Assembly (NCBI RefSeq): GCF_029028005.1
Contig: NZ_JAOTPO010000003.1
Coordinates: 62,001 to 126,000 of the forward strand
Length of the DNA stretch: 64,000 bases
Direction of reading: 5' to 3'
Origin: Alkalihalobacterium chitinilyticum
Lineage (GTDB): Bacteria > Bacillota > Bacilli > Bacillales > Bacillaceae_F
In this document: positions 35,610-44,341 of the stretch, one piece after another
How positions within the stretch are numbered: position 1 is the stretch's first letter
Layout of the letters: each line of letters begins with the position of its first letter
Notes under the pieces: model-generated
Database searches by the model: none
The model's input: only the letters and a program-made list of their open reading frames with translations
Told to the model about the DNA's origin: nothing
Translations under genes and position numbers: made by a program

Positions 35610-36707
35610 CTATTCTTCTTTCAGTGGTTCAATAACCTTTTGAATTGTATCTTCTTGCAGTGAAATTAATTTATCCTTAATGGTGATCATATCATAGTAT
35701 TCGTCAATTACATCTTGCGCTTCTTTCGCTTTCCTTAAATGTCCTGTACCATCCTTCATACAGCCTTTATAGTTTTTATCGCATTGATTAATGGCTGGCA
35801 TATCGGTTTCTTCGATACTCGGATCAATACAAAATTCGAACATATCAATAACTTTATCCCGATCACTTTTTGGATCAATTACATGGGGTGCCGTTCCATC
35901 TAGAATAGCAATCTTTAAATCTTCAATAATGATCATATCGACACTTGAGGGGTCGAACCCGCAAAGGAAATACGTTACATCCATCCCGCGTTGAAGAGCT
36001 TCTGTCGCTATTTTACGCATTAATGTTGATTTACCGCTTCCAGAGCGTCCTTTTATAATATACCTCGTTTTTAAATCTGCTGTCAGCTCTTCAATAAAAT
36101 GGACAGCCCCTTTTGGTGTTGCTGCACCGAAAAAGATTCGTTCTTTACTGCCCACTTTCTTTTTCCCTTTTCTCGATTGAAAGATCGCTCTTTTCAGTTT
36201 ATCAGTTACTTCATTTGCTTTATTAAAGTCCATTGCAGACAAATAGATTTGCTCTTTCATTTCATGGTGTTCTTTAGCTTGCGAAAATCGTTCATATGCG
36301 AGTTGGATTTGGTAGTCACGCTCATGTTCTAACTGCTTGATTTGTCTAAGGAATTGTGCTGCCTTTTGCTCATCTAAGGATTTATTAAAGTTAATAAAAA
36401 TTACTGTTTGCTCTGCAAAGTTTGTGTTGATGTTCTTTAACATATCGTAGGAAATAACAGCTAATTTCAAATCTTGAATTCTCAAACCTTCAACATAATC
36501 GTTGTTACTTGGGCTATGGAAAAAATCAACCGAATACTCGTTTTCCTTCAGTGCTTTACTAATTTTCTCAAGAGTCTCATGGCATTGTTTCATTGAGAGA
36601 CCTTTTAATACAAACATACATTCAAATTGCTGAGCTAATTCAGGTAAAACAGAGAAATATCCTACTCTCGTATGACCGCTAACATAAAACCGCCGATCCA
36701 TTTTCAT
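35610..36707 (-). CDS. P-loop ATPase of the PRK06851 type
   Basis: 365-residue soluble protein. A perfect Walker A GRSGSGKST lies near residue 226; an N-terminal half (FVLKGLSMKQCHETLEKI) looks like a degenerate copy of the same domain, as is usual for this family of spore-former ATPases. The partner substrate is not known. I chose the ATG at 36707 because AAGGTGGGG lies 6 nt upstream; the open frame runs on to 36755. Single gene. Confidence 0.75.
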   Translation of the reverse strand: MKMDRRFYVSGHTRVGYFSVLPELAQQFECMFVLKGLSMKQCHETLEKISKALKENEYSVDFFHSPSNNDYVEGLRIQDLKLAVISYDMLKNINTNFAEQTVIFINFNKSLDEQKAAQFLRQIKQLEHERDYQIQLAYERFSQAKEHHEMKEQIYLSAMDFNKANEVTDKLKRAIFQSRKGKKKVGSKERIFFGAATPKGAVHFIEELTADLKTRYIIKGRSGSGKSTLMRKIATEALQRGMDVTYFLCGFDPSSVDMIIIEDLKIAILDGTAPHVIDPKSDRDKVIDMFEFCIDPSIEETDMPAINQCDKNYKGCMKDGTGHLRKAKEAQDVIDEYYDMITIKDKLISLQEDTIQKVIEPLKEE

Positions 36708-36894
36708 AAATAACCCCACCTTAAGATTTTTTGAAAGGTGTTCATACCGTTTCAATCATGAGTACCAATATCCAATTTTTTCATTGTCTAATGAGTCGTT
36801 TTATTAGTAAAATATAGACATTAACCTATTGTAAACCTATGCAAAATAATTGAATTGGTTACAAAATCGCACAATATAAAAAGGTTGTCTACTA

Positions 36895-37806
36895 ATGAAT
36901 ACATATCGTACATTTCTAAAATTATTATTAAGAAATTATATTATCGGATCTCTCGTCTCAGTCTTTGGTGTGGGAACAGTTTTAATGTTTACAACGATTT
37001 CACTAAACAGAGCTGATGTTCCCTATCTTCTATTTGTTGTCTTTGTTTCATTTCTAATTATGCTAGCTTGTGAATTTATTAGTTTTGAGCGACATATTCG
37101 TCCAATTCGTCTTGCTTTAACAAAAGCTTCTCCTTCTATAGAAGAACTTGAAAAAGCCTATATTCAAACACATAAATTTCCTAAACTCACAGGCATTCGA
37201 ATTTTAGGGCCTCATTTGCTAGGACTCTCAATCCCAGCGATTGCAATTACACACTTTTTAATAGCAAAACAATACCTTGAAATTCCGTACGAATATATTT
37301 TCTATGGTGCAACTGCTGCAGTATTAATAGCAAGTATACATGCGATGCTTGAATACTTCCAAACGTCCTCATCCATTATTCCTGTTCTAGAAGAGCTTAG
37401 AAATAAAGGTAAGAGACTACATTATTATGAGTTGTCACTTGAAGGACAAGTCCTTGTTTCCATTCGGACGAAATTTCAGCTAAGTGCTCTTCTCATTGGT
37501 GCTCTTCCTCTAATGTTGTTTAGCTTGGCTACTTTTGTTCGCTTTTCAGAACACTCAGATTTTTTCATTGCACAATACTGGCTTTGGGCAGCAATTATAT
37601 TGACCTTAGGAATTGCCTTATCGTTATACGGAGCATGGCTATTGTTTTCTACAGTGATGAGCCCTATCCAACATTTGCGTACTAACATGAAGAAAGTAGA
37701 GTCTGGGAATTTTACGATTAAAGCAAGCGATATCTACTCAGATGAGTTTTCTAATTTGATTAATGGATTTAACCATATGGTAAGAGGAACACCATTATTC
37801 CATTAA
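36895..37806 (+). CDS. Six-helix membrane protein ending in a HAMP domain
   Basis: 303 residues. Six membrane segments are visible (about 14-33, 43-60, 104-122, 131-150, 196-213, 225-245), then a HAMP linker (STVMSPIQHLRTNMKKVESG to FNHMVRG). HAMP normally passes signals to a kinase, cyclase or HD-GYP domain, but this protein stops right after it with TPLFH. A terminator follows at once and no remnant of an output domain is seen. It may be a truncated receptor or act by pairing with another protein. ATG at 36895 has AAAGGTTG upstream. Confidence 0.75.
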   Translation: MNTYRTFLKLLLRNYIIGSLVSVFGVGTVLMFTTISLNRADVPYLLFVVFVSFLIMLACEFISFERHIRPIRLALTKASPSIEELEKAYIQTHKFPKLTGIRILGPHLLGLSIPAIAITHFLIAKQYLEIPYEYIFYGATAAVLIASIHAMLEYFQTSSSIIPVLEELRNKGKRLHYYELSLEGQVLVSIRTKFQLSALLIGALPLMLFSLATFVRFSEHSDFFIAQYWLWAAIILTLGIALSLYGAWLLFSTVMSPIQHLRTNMKKVESGNFTIKASDIYSDEFSNLINGFNHMVRGTPLFH

Positions 37807-37833
37807 CAAAGAAGAATATATAAAAAACACAAT

Positions 37834-37872
37834 TAAAACAGGCTAGCTCTATTTTTGAGCCAGCCTGTTTAT
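37834..37872. terminator. Bidirectional terminator between HAMP protein and metA
   Basis: AAACAGGCTAGCTC pairs with GAGCCAGCCTGTTT around 7 nt. AT-rich flanks allow it to serve both convergent genes. The metA stop codon touches its end. Confidence 0.8.
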
Positions 37873-38786
37873 CATTTTGATAGATCATATGGTGTTTCTT
37901 GATAAACATAATAATTGAGCCAGTTTGAAAATAATAAATTCGAGTGGGCTCGCCAACGTAATAATGGTGTTTCTTTTGCATTATCATTCGGAAAATAGTT
38001 AATCGGCATTTCTATACCGAGTCCTTTATTTACGTCTCTTTCGTATTCATCTTGCAACGTTGTACAGTCATATTCAGAATGTCCTGACACAAATATCTGT
38101 TTACCATTTCTTGAAGCAACGATATAAACGCCTGCTTCAGGTGACTCACTAAGTATATCTAAATCTGGTACTTTTTCTATATCTTCCTTTCTCACTTCTG
38201 TATGACGCGAATGAGGAGCTAAGAAGACATCATCAAAGCCTCTAAGCAATTTAATGTTGGATTCATTATTTACATGATGAGCAAACACACCAAACATCTT
38301 TTTCTCAAGTGGATATTTAGGCACTCCATAGTGATAATACAACCCGGCTTGTGCCCCCCAACAAATATGTAGTGTTGACGTCACATTGGAGATTGTCCAC
38401 TCCATAATTTGTTTTAACTCATCCCAATAGTTGACTTCTTCAAAAACTAACTTCTCAATAGGGGCTCCTGTAATAATCATACCGTCAAACTTTTGATTTT
38501 TTATATCTTCAAATGTTTTATAAAAAGAAGATAAATGTTCTTCAGACGTATTTTTTGATTTGTGTGTATCTGGATGGATAAATACGACATCTACTTGCAG
38601 CGGACTATTACCTAACAGACGAAGTAATTGGGTTTCAGTTACTTCTTTAATCGGCATCAAGTTTAAAATAACAATTTTTAATGGACGAATATCTTGCTTA
38701 TACGCCCTGCTTTCGTCCATGACAAAGATATTTTCACTCGATAAAATTTCTTTTGCTGGTAAATGATCTGGAACTCTAATCGGCAT
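37872..38786 (-). CDS. metA: Homoserine O-acetyltransferase (MetA type)
   Basis: 304-residue enzyme of the first committed step of methionine synthesis. The catalytic Cys142 is in HICWGAQAG, and the histidine-glutamate pair in VSGHSEYD. Residue 111 is Glu (TGAPIE); in this family Glu there goes with acetyl-CoA use and Gly with succinyl-CoA, so I call it an acetyltransferase despite the common succinyl name. No S-box riboswitch is present in the 80 nt upstream. The methionine-degrading lyase at the start of the window is unlinked. Confidence 0.93.
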   Translation of the reverse strand: MPIRVPDHLPAKEILSSENIFVMDESRAYKQDIRPLKIVILNLMPIKEVTETQLLRLLGNSPLQVDVVFIHPDTHKSKNTSEEHLSSFYKTFEDIKNQKFDGMIITGAPIEKLVFEEVNYWDELKQIMEWTISNVTSTLHICWGAQAGLYYHYGVPKYPLEKKMFGVFAHHVNNESNIKLLRGFDDVFLAPHSRHTEVRKEDIEKVPDLDILSESPEAGVYIVASRNGKQIFVSGHSEYDCTTLQDEYERDVNKGLGIEMPINYFPNDNAKETPLLRWRAHSNLLFSNWLNYYVYQETPYDLSK

Positions 38787-38868
38787 TTTTCTAACTCCTT
38801 TTTGACAGGATAAATCTTAAGTAAATCAACCATCCTAAACATAAATAAACATTAGGAGGAATTATATT

Positions 38869-38973
38869 ATGATTGGACCTGTTATTCGCAAAGTAGTCAA
38901 GCTTATCCTGATAAAACAGGGGATTAAACTTCTTAATGGATTTCTTAATAAAAAACTGAAAAAGATGATGTAA
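38869..38973 (+). CDS. Small cationic peptide, 34 residues
   Basis: The peptide starts MIGPVIRKVVKLILIKQGIK and ends LNKKLKKMM. It is strongly basic and amphipathic and has an ideal AGGAGGA site 8 nt before its ATG, which argues for translation. It could be a membrane-active or toxin-like peptide, or a minor spore protein; nothing in the neighbourhood decides. The gap up to 39156 has no further gene. Confidence 0.5.
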   Translation: MIGPVIRKVVKLILIKQGIKLLNGFLNKKLKKMM

Positions 38974-39156
38974 AAACTTTACCCTTTTAATTTATTAAAT
39001 TATCATGAATTTATATAATTCGCAATTGTTATTTTGTTTATATTTACGATGACTGTTTTTTTCTTTAGATATTGGGCTCACGCATTATTGTGTTGAGCCT
39101 AATCTCCTTATTAAATTACATAGCAGAACTAGTTAATTAAGATCGAGGTGGATCGT

Positions 39157-39828
39157 ATGAAAGTCCGATTAGAATGGAACTATCAAATTCCAAAAAGTAA
39201 AAAAACGTATTTACTTACAACCGACTTTATGAGTGTTCAAGATATTCTTTATATGACGAGGGATATTGAAAAAACAGGAAGAGTGAAACAGTTACAATAT
39301 TTCGATCAAATGGACTCCGAATGGACTAAAAAAGAACTTGAAAAACTGTTAGAAAAAGAAGCAGAAGAACCCCAGCAAATTATCGCCTATTTTGATGGAG
39401 GTTTCGACAAGCCAACAAAAACCGCCGGGCTCGGTGTCGTGATTTATTATGAAAAAAACGGACAGAAATTTCGCATCCGAAAAAATGAGCGTATTGAAGA
39501 AATCGAATCGAACAATGAAGCGGAATACGCCGCTCTATGGAACTTACTGCTACAGTTAGAAGAACAAGAAGTCCATCATACAGAACTTACGATAAAAGGT
39601 GACTCACTAGTGGTCATTAACCAATTAACTAATGAATGGCCTTGTTACGAGGAAGACTTAGAGCGCTGGTTAGATCGAATAGAGAAAAAAACTAAACAAC
39701 TAGGCTACAAAGTCAATTATCAATCAGTATCGAGAAAAGAAAATCGGGAAGCCGATCAACTAGCTTCCCAAGCTTTAAACGAAATATTTATTTCTAGTCA
39801 TTCTAATTTAAATGATGGAGAAAGCTAA
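39157..39828 (+). CDS. RNase HI-like protein
   Basis: 223 residues. An N-terminal region of about 75 residues precedes an RNase H domain with acidic residues in AYFDGGFD (about 86), NNEAEYAALW (about 122), KGDSLVVI (about 150) and NREADQLA (about 203), so the DEDD set is complete. It probably cuts RNA in RNA-DNA hybrids, though many bacilli carry such paralogues with weak or no activity. ATG at 39157 has GAGGTGG upstream; GTG at 39148 is an alternative. Confidence 0.82.
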   Translation: MKVRLEWNYQIPKSKKTYLLTTDFMSVQDILYMTRDIEKTGRVKQLQYFDQMDSEWTKKELEKLLEKEAEEPQQIIAYFDGGFDKPTKTAGLGVVIYYEKNGQKFRIRKNERIEEIESNNEAEYAALWNLLLQLEEQEVHHTELTIKGDSLVVINQLTNEWPCYEEDLERWLDRIEKKTKQLGYKVNYQSVSRKENREADQLASQALNEIFISSHSNLNDGES

Positions 39829-39837
39829 TCTCTAATA

Positions 39838-40821
39838 TTAAAAAGGAGACAACTCTCGCGTAATAATAACGGTTGGGTTGTCTTCTAACGAAAACTCTTC
39901 CCCGTTTTCAAGCAGTCTTAAATGAGGGCGATGAAGGTGGGTTTCTATCTTTGTAACAATGGCTTCATTACCTGTATTTAGCTCTACTTTCATCCCCGGT
40001 AAATAAGAAGGAACGCTTTTAAACAATGCATCTACTATTCGATGAGAATATACTTTATCCGACTTCGTCATAAGCATCTCTATTGCCGTATAAGGACTTA
40101 TGCCCTCTCTTGCAATAAGGTTTTCGTACTCATTGGCAATTGCACACACTTGAGCAAACTCCAATATCTCATTTCCACTAATCTTTCTTGGAAATCCCTG
40201 TCCACGAAAGCACTCATGATGTTGGTAGGCAATATGAGCACAAACCAAGTTCACTTCACGAACGTTACGAATTAAGTTAAATCCCTTAATGGGATGTTCC
40301 TCATAAACATCAGTTACAGCTTTACCAATATCATGAACTAAACACCCAAAAGCGAGATCCTTTAGCTGAAGCTCATTGTATTGAAGAAACTTCCCCATTT
40401 GCAGTGCAATTAATGTTACATTGACACAATGGGCTTGTTCTTGTACTTCATCTGCTGCAGAAGTAGAAGGAGCTAACATAATAACTCGACGACTTCTAAC
40501 CTCAGTTATTAACTTTTTCACCGTATTCTGAATATCTCGGAACGGCAGCAATTGTTTATCTTTTACCGCTTTATAAGCAAAATGTACGGATCTGATTGCA
40601 TCAATCCACGTAGGCATATCAACCATTTCATCTAATGTAATTCCACTAGAAACTGCATCTTCTATAATTAAATAGCTAATCTTTAAGCTTTTTAGTTTTT
40701 CTAAGTATTTTGGATGAATCCGATGACCTGCCCCGAGTAAAACTCTCCCCTTAACATCATAGATCGGCTTGGCCAGTTCCATTGTTTTTTGATTGTATTC
40801 TTCTATCTGTATAAGACGCAA
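39838..40821 (-). CDS. HD-GYP-type phosphohydrolase
   Basis: 327-residue protein with an HD domain (about residues 130-270). The metal motif is VHDIGK, followed by EEHPIKG, HIAYQHHE and RGQGFP, the last being a GFP version of the HD-GYP signature. It should hydrolyse cyclic di-GMP or a related nucleotide. No receiver or PAS domain is present; the N-terminal 120 residues are not recognised. The start is a TTG at 40821 next to GAAGGGAA. Another possible c-di-GMP protein, YkuI, is in the same window. Confidence 0.82.
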   Translation of the reverse strand: MRLIQIEEYNQKTMELAKPIYDVKGRVLLGAGHRIHPKYLEKLKSLKISYLIIEDAVSSGITLDEMVDMPTWIDAIRSVHFAYKAVKDKQLLPFRDIQNTVKKLITEVRSRRVIMLAPSTSAADEVQEQAHCVNVTLIALQMGKFLQYNELQLKDLAFGCLVHDIGKAVTDVYEEHPIKGFNLIRNVREVNLVCAHIAYQHHECFRGQGFPRKISGNEILEFAQVCAIANEYENLIAREGISPYTAIEMLMTKSDKVYSHRIVDALFKSVPSYLPGMKVELNTGNEAIVTKIETHLHRPHLRLLENGEEFSLEDNPTVIITRELSPF

Positions 40822-40891
40822 TTCCCTTCACTCTCTTTACAATTATGTAATACTTTTATTTTAACATAATTTTCTTGTAATAAAGGGGGGC

Positions 40892-41761
40892 TTATCTCCT
40901 CATTTTGTGAATTTTTGTTAATAATTGTTCTGCAAAATAATTATCAATTCTTGTAATTCCAAGAGGTTCTGGTACTCTGCCATAATCTTCATGGTGGAAA
41001 TCCGAACCCCCGGTTCTCAGCAATGACAGTTTATACTTTTCCTCAATCTGTTGAATAAGATGCTCATAACGGTTACGGTCTTCTGGTGAATGATCACGGT
41101 GATAAACTTCTACCCCATCTAAACCGTAGTCAGCAACAAGTGTTTCAATCCAGTCATCCAAATCATAGTACACCGGATGAGCTAGAATTGAAACACCATT
41201 CATCCGTTTAATCCAATTCAATGCTTCTTCTGGCGTCATTTCTTTTTCCTTTGGTACATAACAAGGCCGTCCTTCTGCTAAAAATCTATCAAAGGCTTCC
41301 GCTACGTCTTTCACATACCCTCTTTTAATTAACGCTTTTGCCACGTGAGGTCTTCCAATACTTCCCCCGTCTACAAACTCTAGCACATCTTCAGCTGTTA
41401 CGATTAGACCGACATCTTTTAATTTCCTTATAATGACATCGAGCCTCTTTCTTCTCATCTCTTGTTGGCCCTTTAACATCTCACATAATTCTTCATTATC
41501 GTAATCTAGACCATAGCCAAGAATATGAACACTTTTCCCATTATACTTTGTTGAAAATTCAATTCCTGGGATTACAGTTATACCTAATTGTTTACCTGTT
41601 TCAACCGCTTCCTTAACACCTGCAGTCGTGTCATGATCTGTTAACGCAATGTATTCAAGACCTACTTCTTTACACTTTTTTAGGAGTGCTTCTGGCCGAT
41701 AACCACCATCCGAAGCAGTAGAATGCATATGTAAATCCGTATTTGAATGCCCACTTTTCAT
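40892..41761 (-). CDS. PHP domain phosphoesterase
   Basis: 289-residue PHP-fold enzyme of the YciV/TrpH (RNase AM-like) group. Metal motifs are visible in order: DLHMHSTASDG, ALTDHDT, GIEFST, RPHVAK, LAHPVYY and GGSDFHHE. Relatives remove phosphate from 3',5'-bisphosphate nucleotides or trim RNA 5' ends; which of these applies is not decided. It follows the DUF4352 gene by 4 nt, so both share a transcript. Confidence 0.88.
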   Translation of the reverse strand: MKSGHSNTDLHMHSTASDGGYRPEALLKKCKEVGLEYIALTDHDTTAGVKEAVETGKQLGITVIPGIEFSTKYNGKSVHILGYGLDYDNEELCEMLKGQQEMRRKRLDVIIRKLKDVGLIVTAEDVLEFVDGGSIGRPHVAKALIKRGYVKDVAEAFDRFLAEGRPCYVPKEKEMTPEEALNWIKRMNGVSILAHPVYYDLDDWIETLVADYGLDGVEVYHRDHSPEDRNRYEHLIQQIEEKYKLSLLRTGGSDFHHEDYGRVPEPLGITRIDNYFAEQLLTKIHKMRR

Positions 41762-41765
41762 CCAA

Positions 41766-42284
41766 TCAGTCCTTTTCGTCGTTCACCATTTTTATCCTTT
41801 CATAATCAACATACCAGATCACTTGTCCTGTTCGCAAATGATCTGTGTAGATAAATTCATAGCTATCATTTAGCGGTACCAAAAATGCTGCTTCACCCCT
41901 TACGGTTCGTCCTGGTGCAATCTGACCGCCTAAGATCCCCTTTGTTTCATAGTGGTGGTCATGCTTATAGGCGAACCCTTCTTCATCAACCATCGTCAGC
42001 TTGTGTAAAGTGAACTCATGGATTTGTTCTTTCCTATTGGTAATGCTTACGTCAGCAATGATATATCCATATTCCTCATCTGTTGGTTCAAGTTTTACTT
42101 CATTTAATCTAAAATCAAGACCATTAATTTCTACGGAATCGCCAATCTCTAACCGGTCACTTATCGTTTCAATAACTTCAGAATTCACCATAGTAGACCC
42201 ATAGTTTGTCCCTGCCCAAAAACCGACAACACCAAATAATATCGAACTCAGCGCTAATAATAAAATATATTTTTGCTTAATCAT
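41766..42284 (-). CDS. DUF4352-like exported or anchored protein
   Basis: 172 residues. An N-terminal hydrophobic segment (about 5-25, YILLLALSSILFGVVGFWAG) anchors or exports it. The rest is an Ig-like beta domain of the DUF4352 type: VEINGLDFRLNEVKL, YIIADVSITNRKEQ and TVRGEAAFLVPL. Function unknown. The second of two adjacent ATG codons (42284) has the better spacing to GAGGGAG. It is the first gene of a two-gene unit with the PHP enzyme. Confidence 0.72.
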   Translation of the reverse strand: MIKQKYILLLALSSILFGVVGFWAGTNYGSTMVNSEVIETISDRLEIGDSVEINGLDFRLNEVKLEPTDEEYGYIIADVSITNRKEQIHEFTLHKLTMVDEEGFAYKHDHHYETKGILGGQIAPGRTVRGEAAFLVPLNDSYEFIYTDHLRTGQVIWYVDYERIKMVNDEKD

Positions 42285-42436
42285 CATTTACTCCCTCTTT
42301 TACAATTGGTATTAGATGGACCCATTGAATATTATGTGGAGGGAGCTTCTTTCATACATTTGTTTTATGGCATTTATGTGAAAGAACCATCGGTCAAGTG
42401 GAATAGCCTCTTAACTGATGGCAGGTTCTAAGTTAA

Positions 42437-43270
42437 CTATTCACTTTTCCACCAAGTATCAAATACCGTTACTGGTAGTTTTCGTTTATGTTCAGTCATT
42501 ATATAACGCTTTTCAATTTTTTCTTTAATATCAGATGGTACTTCTTTTCCTTCTAAATAATCATCTAACTGTTCATAAGTCATACCGAGTGCCACTTCGT
42601 CTGGCAATGCTGGTCTATTTTCTTCTAAGTCTGCAGTTGGTGCTTTCTCATATAAATGCGATGGACATCCTAATTCTTTTAACAACGCTTTTCCTTGACG
42701 TTTTGTTAACCCAAACAAAGGGGCTATGTCACAAGCACCATCGCCATGTTTTGTATAAAATCCAGTAACAGCTTCAGCTGCATGGTCCGTACCTACAACT
42801 AAACATTGATGGTGTGCACCAATGTCATATTGAACTTTCATTCGTTCCCTTGCCTTTGTATTACCTTTATTAAAATCTGATAACGTTTGTCCCGTTGCTT
42901 GTGTAAATGATGAATATGCTGCATCAACTGCCGGTTTTATATTAACTGTCACCCTTTGTGAAGGTTGAATAAAATCTAGTGCATCTTGTGCATCCTGTTC
43001 ATCTAGTTGAACACCATAGGGAAGTCGTACAGCTATAAACGTATATTGATCAGATTTAGTTTCACTATTTAATTCATCGACTGCTTTTTGAACGAGTTTT
43101 CCTGTTAACGTTGAATCTTGTCCTCCTGAGATGCCAAGTACATACCCTTTCGTTTGAGTATGCAGTAAGTATCGTTTTAAAAAATCAACTCTACGTTGAA
43201 TCTCTTCAGTTGGCTCGATTTTAGCTTGCACTTGTAACGCTTGTATAATCTGCTGTTGCATTTTTTCCAA
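42437..43270 (-). CDS. nadE: NH3-dependent NAD+ synthetase
   Basis: 277-residue enzyme for the last step of NAD synthesis. The ATP pyrophosphatase P-loop SGGQDST is near residue 45, followed by [18 protein letters not shown] and [12 protein letters not shown], all as in B. subtilis NadE. There is no glutaminase domain, so free ammonia is the donor. The start is a TTG at 43270, seven nt after GGGGGT, in line with the family; an ATG at 43261 is the alternative. Downstream, 42290-42436 holds a weak hairpin (AGAACC to GGTTCT) but no gene. Confidence 0.95.
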   Translation of the reverse strand: MEKMQQQIIQALQVQAKIEPTEEIQRRVDFLKRYLLHTQTKGYVLGISGGQDSTLTGKLVQKAVDELNSETKSDQYTFIAVRLPYGVQLDEQDAQDALDFIQPSQRVTVNIKPAVDAAYSSFTQATGQTLSDFNKGNTKARERMKVQYDIGAHHQCLVVGTDHAAEAVTGFYTKHGDGACDIAPLFGLTKRQGKALLKELGCPSHLYEKAPTADLEENRPALPDEVALGMTYEQLDDYLEGKEVPSDIKEKIEKRYIMTEHKRKLPVTVFDTWWKSE

Positions 43271-43506
43271 TTATATTACCCCCAGTAACTTTCCATCCTG
43301 CTATTAATTTGCCCGTTTTCACTAATGACAAACGAGTTTCTCCACCCTAACATATACATTACATTTTTTATGTTATCAGTTCTTTTGTTAAAAAATCTAT
43401 CATATTAATTTTAACACGAAAATCAGAAGCGCATATTGACATATGACTTTAGCGCCTAATGATCAAAAAAATAAGTTCAGTATTTTTTAAGTTCACATAG
43501 GCATCA

Positions 43507-43543
43507 AAAAAAGCAGGATTGCCTTTTCACAATACCTGCTTCT
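43507..43543 (-). terminator. Terminator after tlp
   Basis: On the minus strand AAGCAGGTATTG pairs with CAATCCTGCTT around 8 nt, then seven T. The gap 43271-43506 shows no gene. Confidence 0.8.
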
Positions 43544-43551
43544 CCATCGAG

Positions 43552-43779
43552 TTAATAATTGCCACGTTCACGGTCTTCTTGTTCATCTTTAATTTCAGAT
43601 TCAAATGCATGGATACTTTCACGGCGACGGTCATTTTTTTGCTCAATAGCTTGTCTTTCAGCACCATCCACATCACTTTGAGCTAAAGTCTCTTCAGCTG
43701 CTTCAATGTTTTGGATCGTATTCTCTCGCATTTGTTGTAATCGCTCTACATTATTTTTACGGTTATCTGGTTTAGCCAT
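43552..43779 (-). CDS. tlp: Small acid-soluble spore protein Tlp
   Basis: 75-residue hydrophilic, helical protein matching Tlp: KPDNRKNNVERLQQM, NTIQNIEAAEE, EQKNDRRRESI and EIKDEQEDRERG. Such minor proteins accumulate in the developing spore under forespore control. The ATG at 43779 has AAGGAGG upstream. yneP lies 70 nt upstream on the same strand, the same neighbourhood as in B. subtilis. Confidence 0.92.
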   Translation of the reverse strand: MAKPDNRKNNVERLQQMRENTIQNIEAAEETLAQSDVDGAERQAIEQKNDRRRESIHAFESEIKDEQEDRERGNY

Positions 43780-43850
43780 GGAAAAGCCTCCTTAAGATTT
43801 GTACAAATCTATTTTGCTGCTGGAGGTTCCTTTATATTCGGCTTAGAAAT

Positions 43851-44276
43851 TTACTCTACTGCCTTTTTTTCACGCTCATAAACAGCATGCCAATCCGGTA
43901 AATGTTTTCTGATGGAAATAGGGCGGAAGGATTCTTTCTTAACACAAACGTGTTCACTAGTCCCTGTTACACATTGAACCCCGTCCCCATTTACAATGTT
44001 ATATCCATATACGACTCTTATTCCATCATAGCGTTCTATCCACGTTTCAATTGTGACTGTATCCCCATATTTAGCTGGAAATTTATAAGCTAAATTAATT
44101 GCAGTAACTGGAGACAAAACCCCGTCACTTTCCATTTCAGCATAATTAAAACCTAATTCTCTTATTAAATGGGTACGACCTAACTCACACCATACGACGT
44201 AATTCGAGTGATGAACGACTCCCATTTGATCTGTTTCTTTATATCGGACTTCAATTTCAGTTACTGACTTTTTCAT
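43851..44276 (-). CDS. yneP: Acyl-CoA thioesterase, YneP-like
   Basis: 141-residue hot-dog fold thioesterase of the 4HBT/YbgC group. The opening IEVRYKETDQMGVVHHSNYV contains the catalytic Asp and the family motif. It should hydrolyse short acyl-CoA thioesters in the cytosol. Its place directly before tlp repeats the B. subtilis gene order. Confidence 0.9.
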   Translation of the reverse strand: MKKSVTEIEVRYKETDQMGVVHHSNYVVWCELGRTHLIRELGFNYAEMESDGVLSPVTAINLAYKFPAKYGDTVTIETWIERYDGIRVVYGYNIVNGDGVQCVTGTSEHVCVKKESFRPISIRKHLPDWHAVYEREKKAVE

Positions 44277-44341
44277 ATTTAGAGCTCCTTCCCTAAAGTT
44301 GCACTCTTTCTTTGAAATTTCCTAAAAATCTAATTCGAGTG

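Noticed and set aside
38787..38868. SAM riboswitch before metA
   Set aside because: None of the conserved S-box segments (such as the AGAG and GGAGGGA parts) is present in the short leader.
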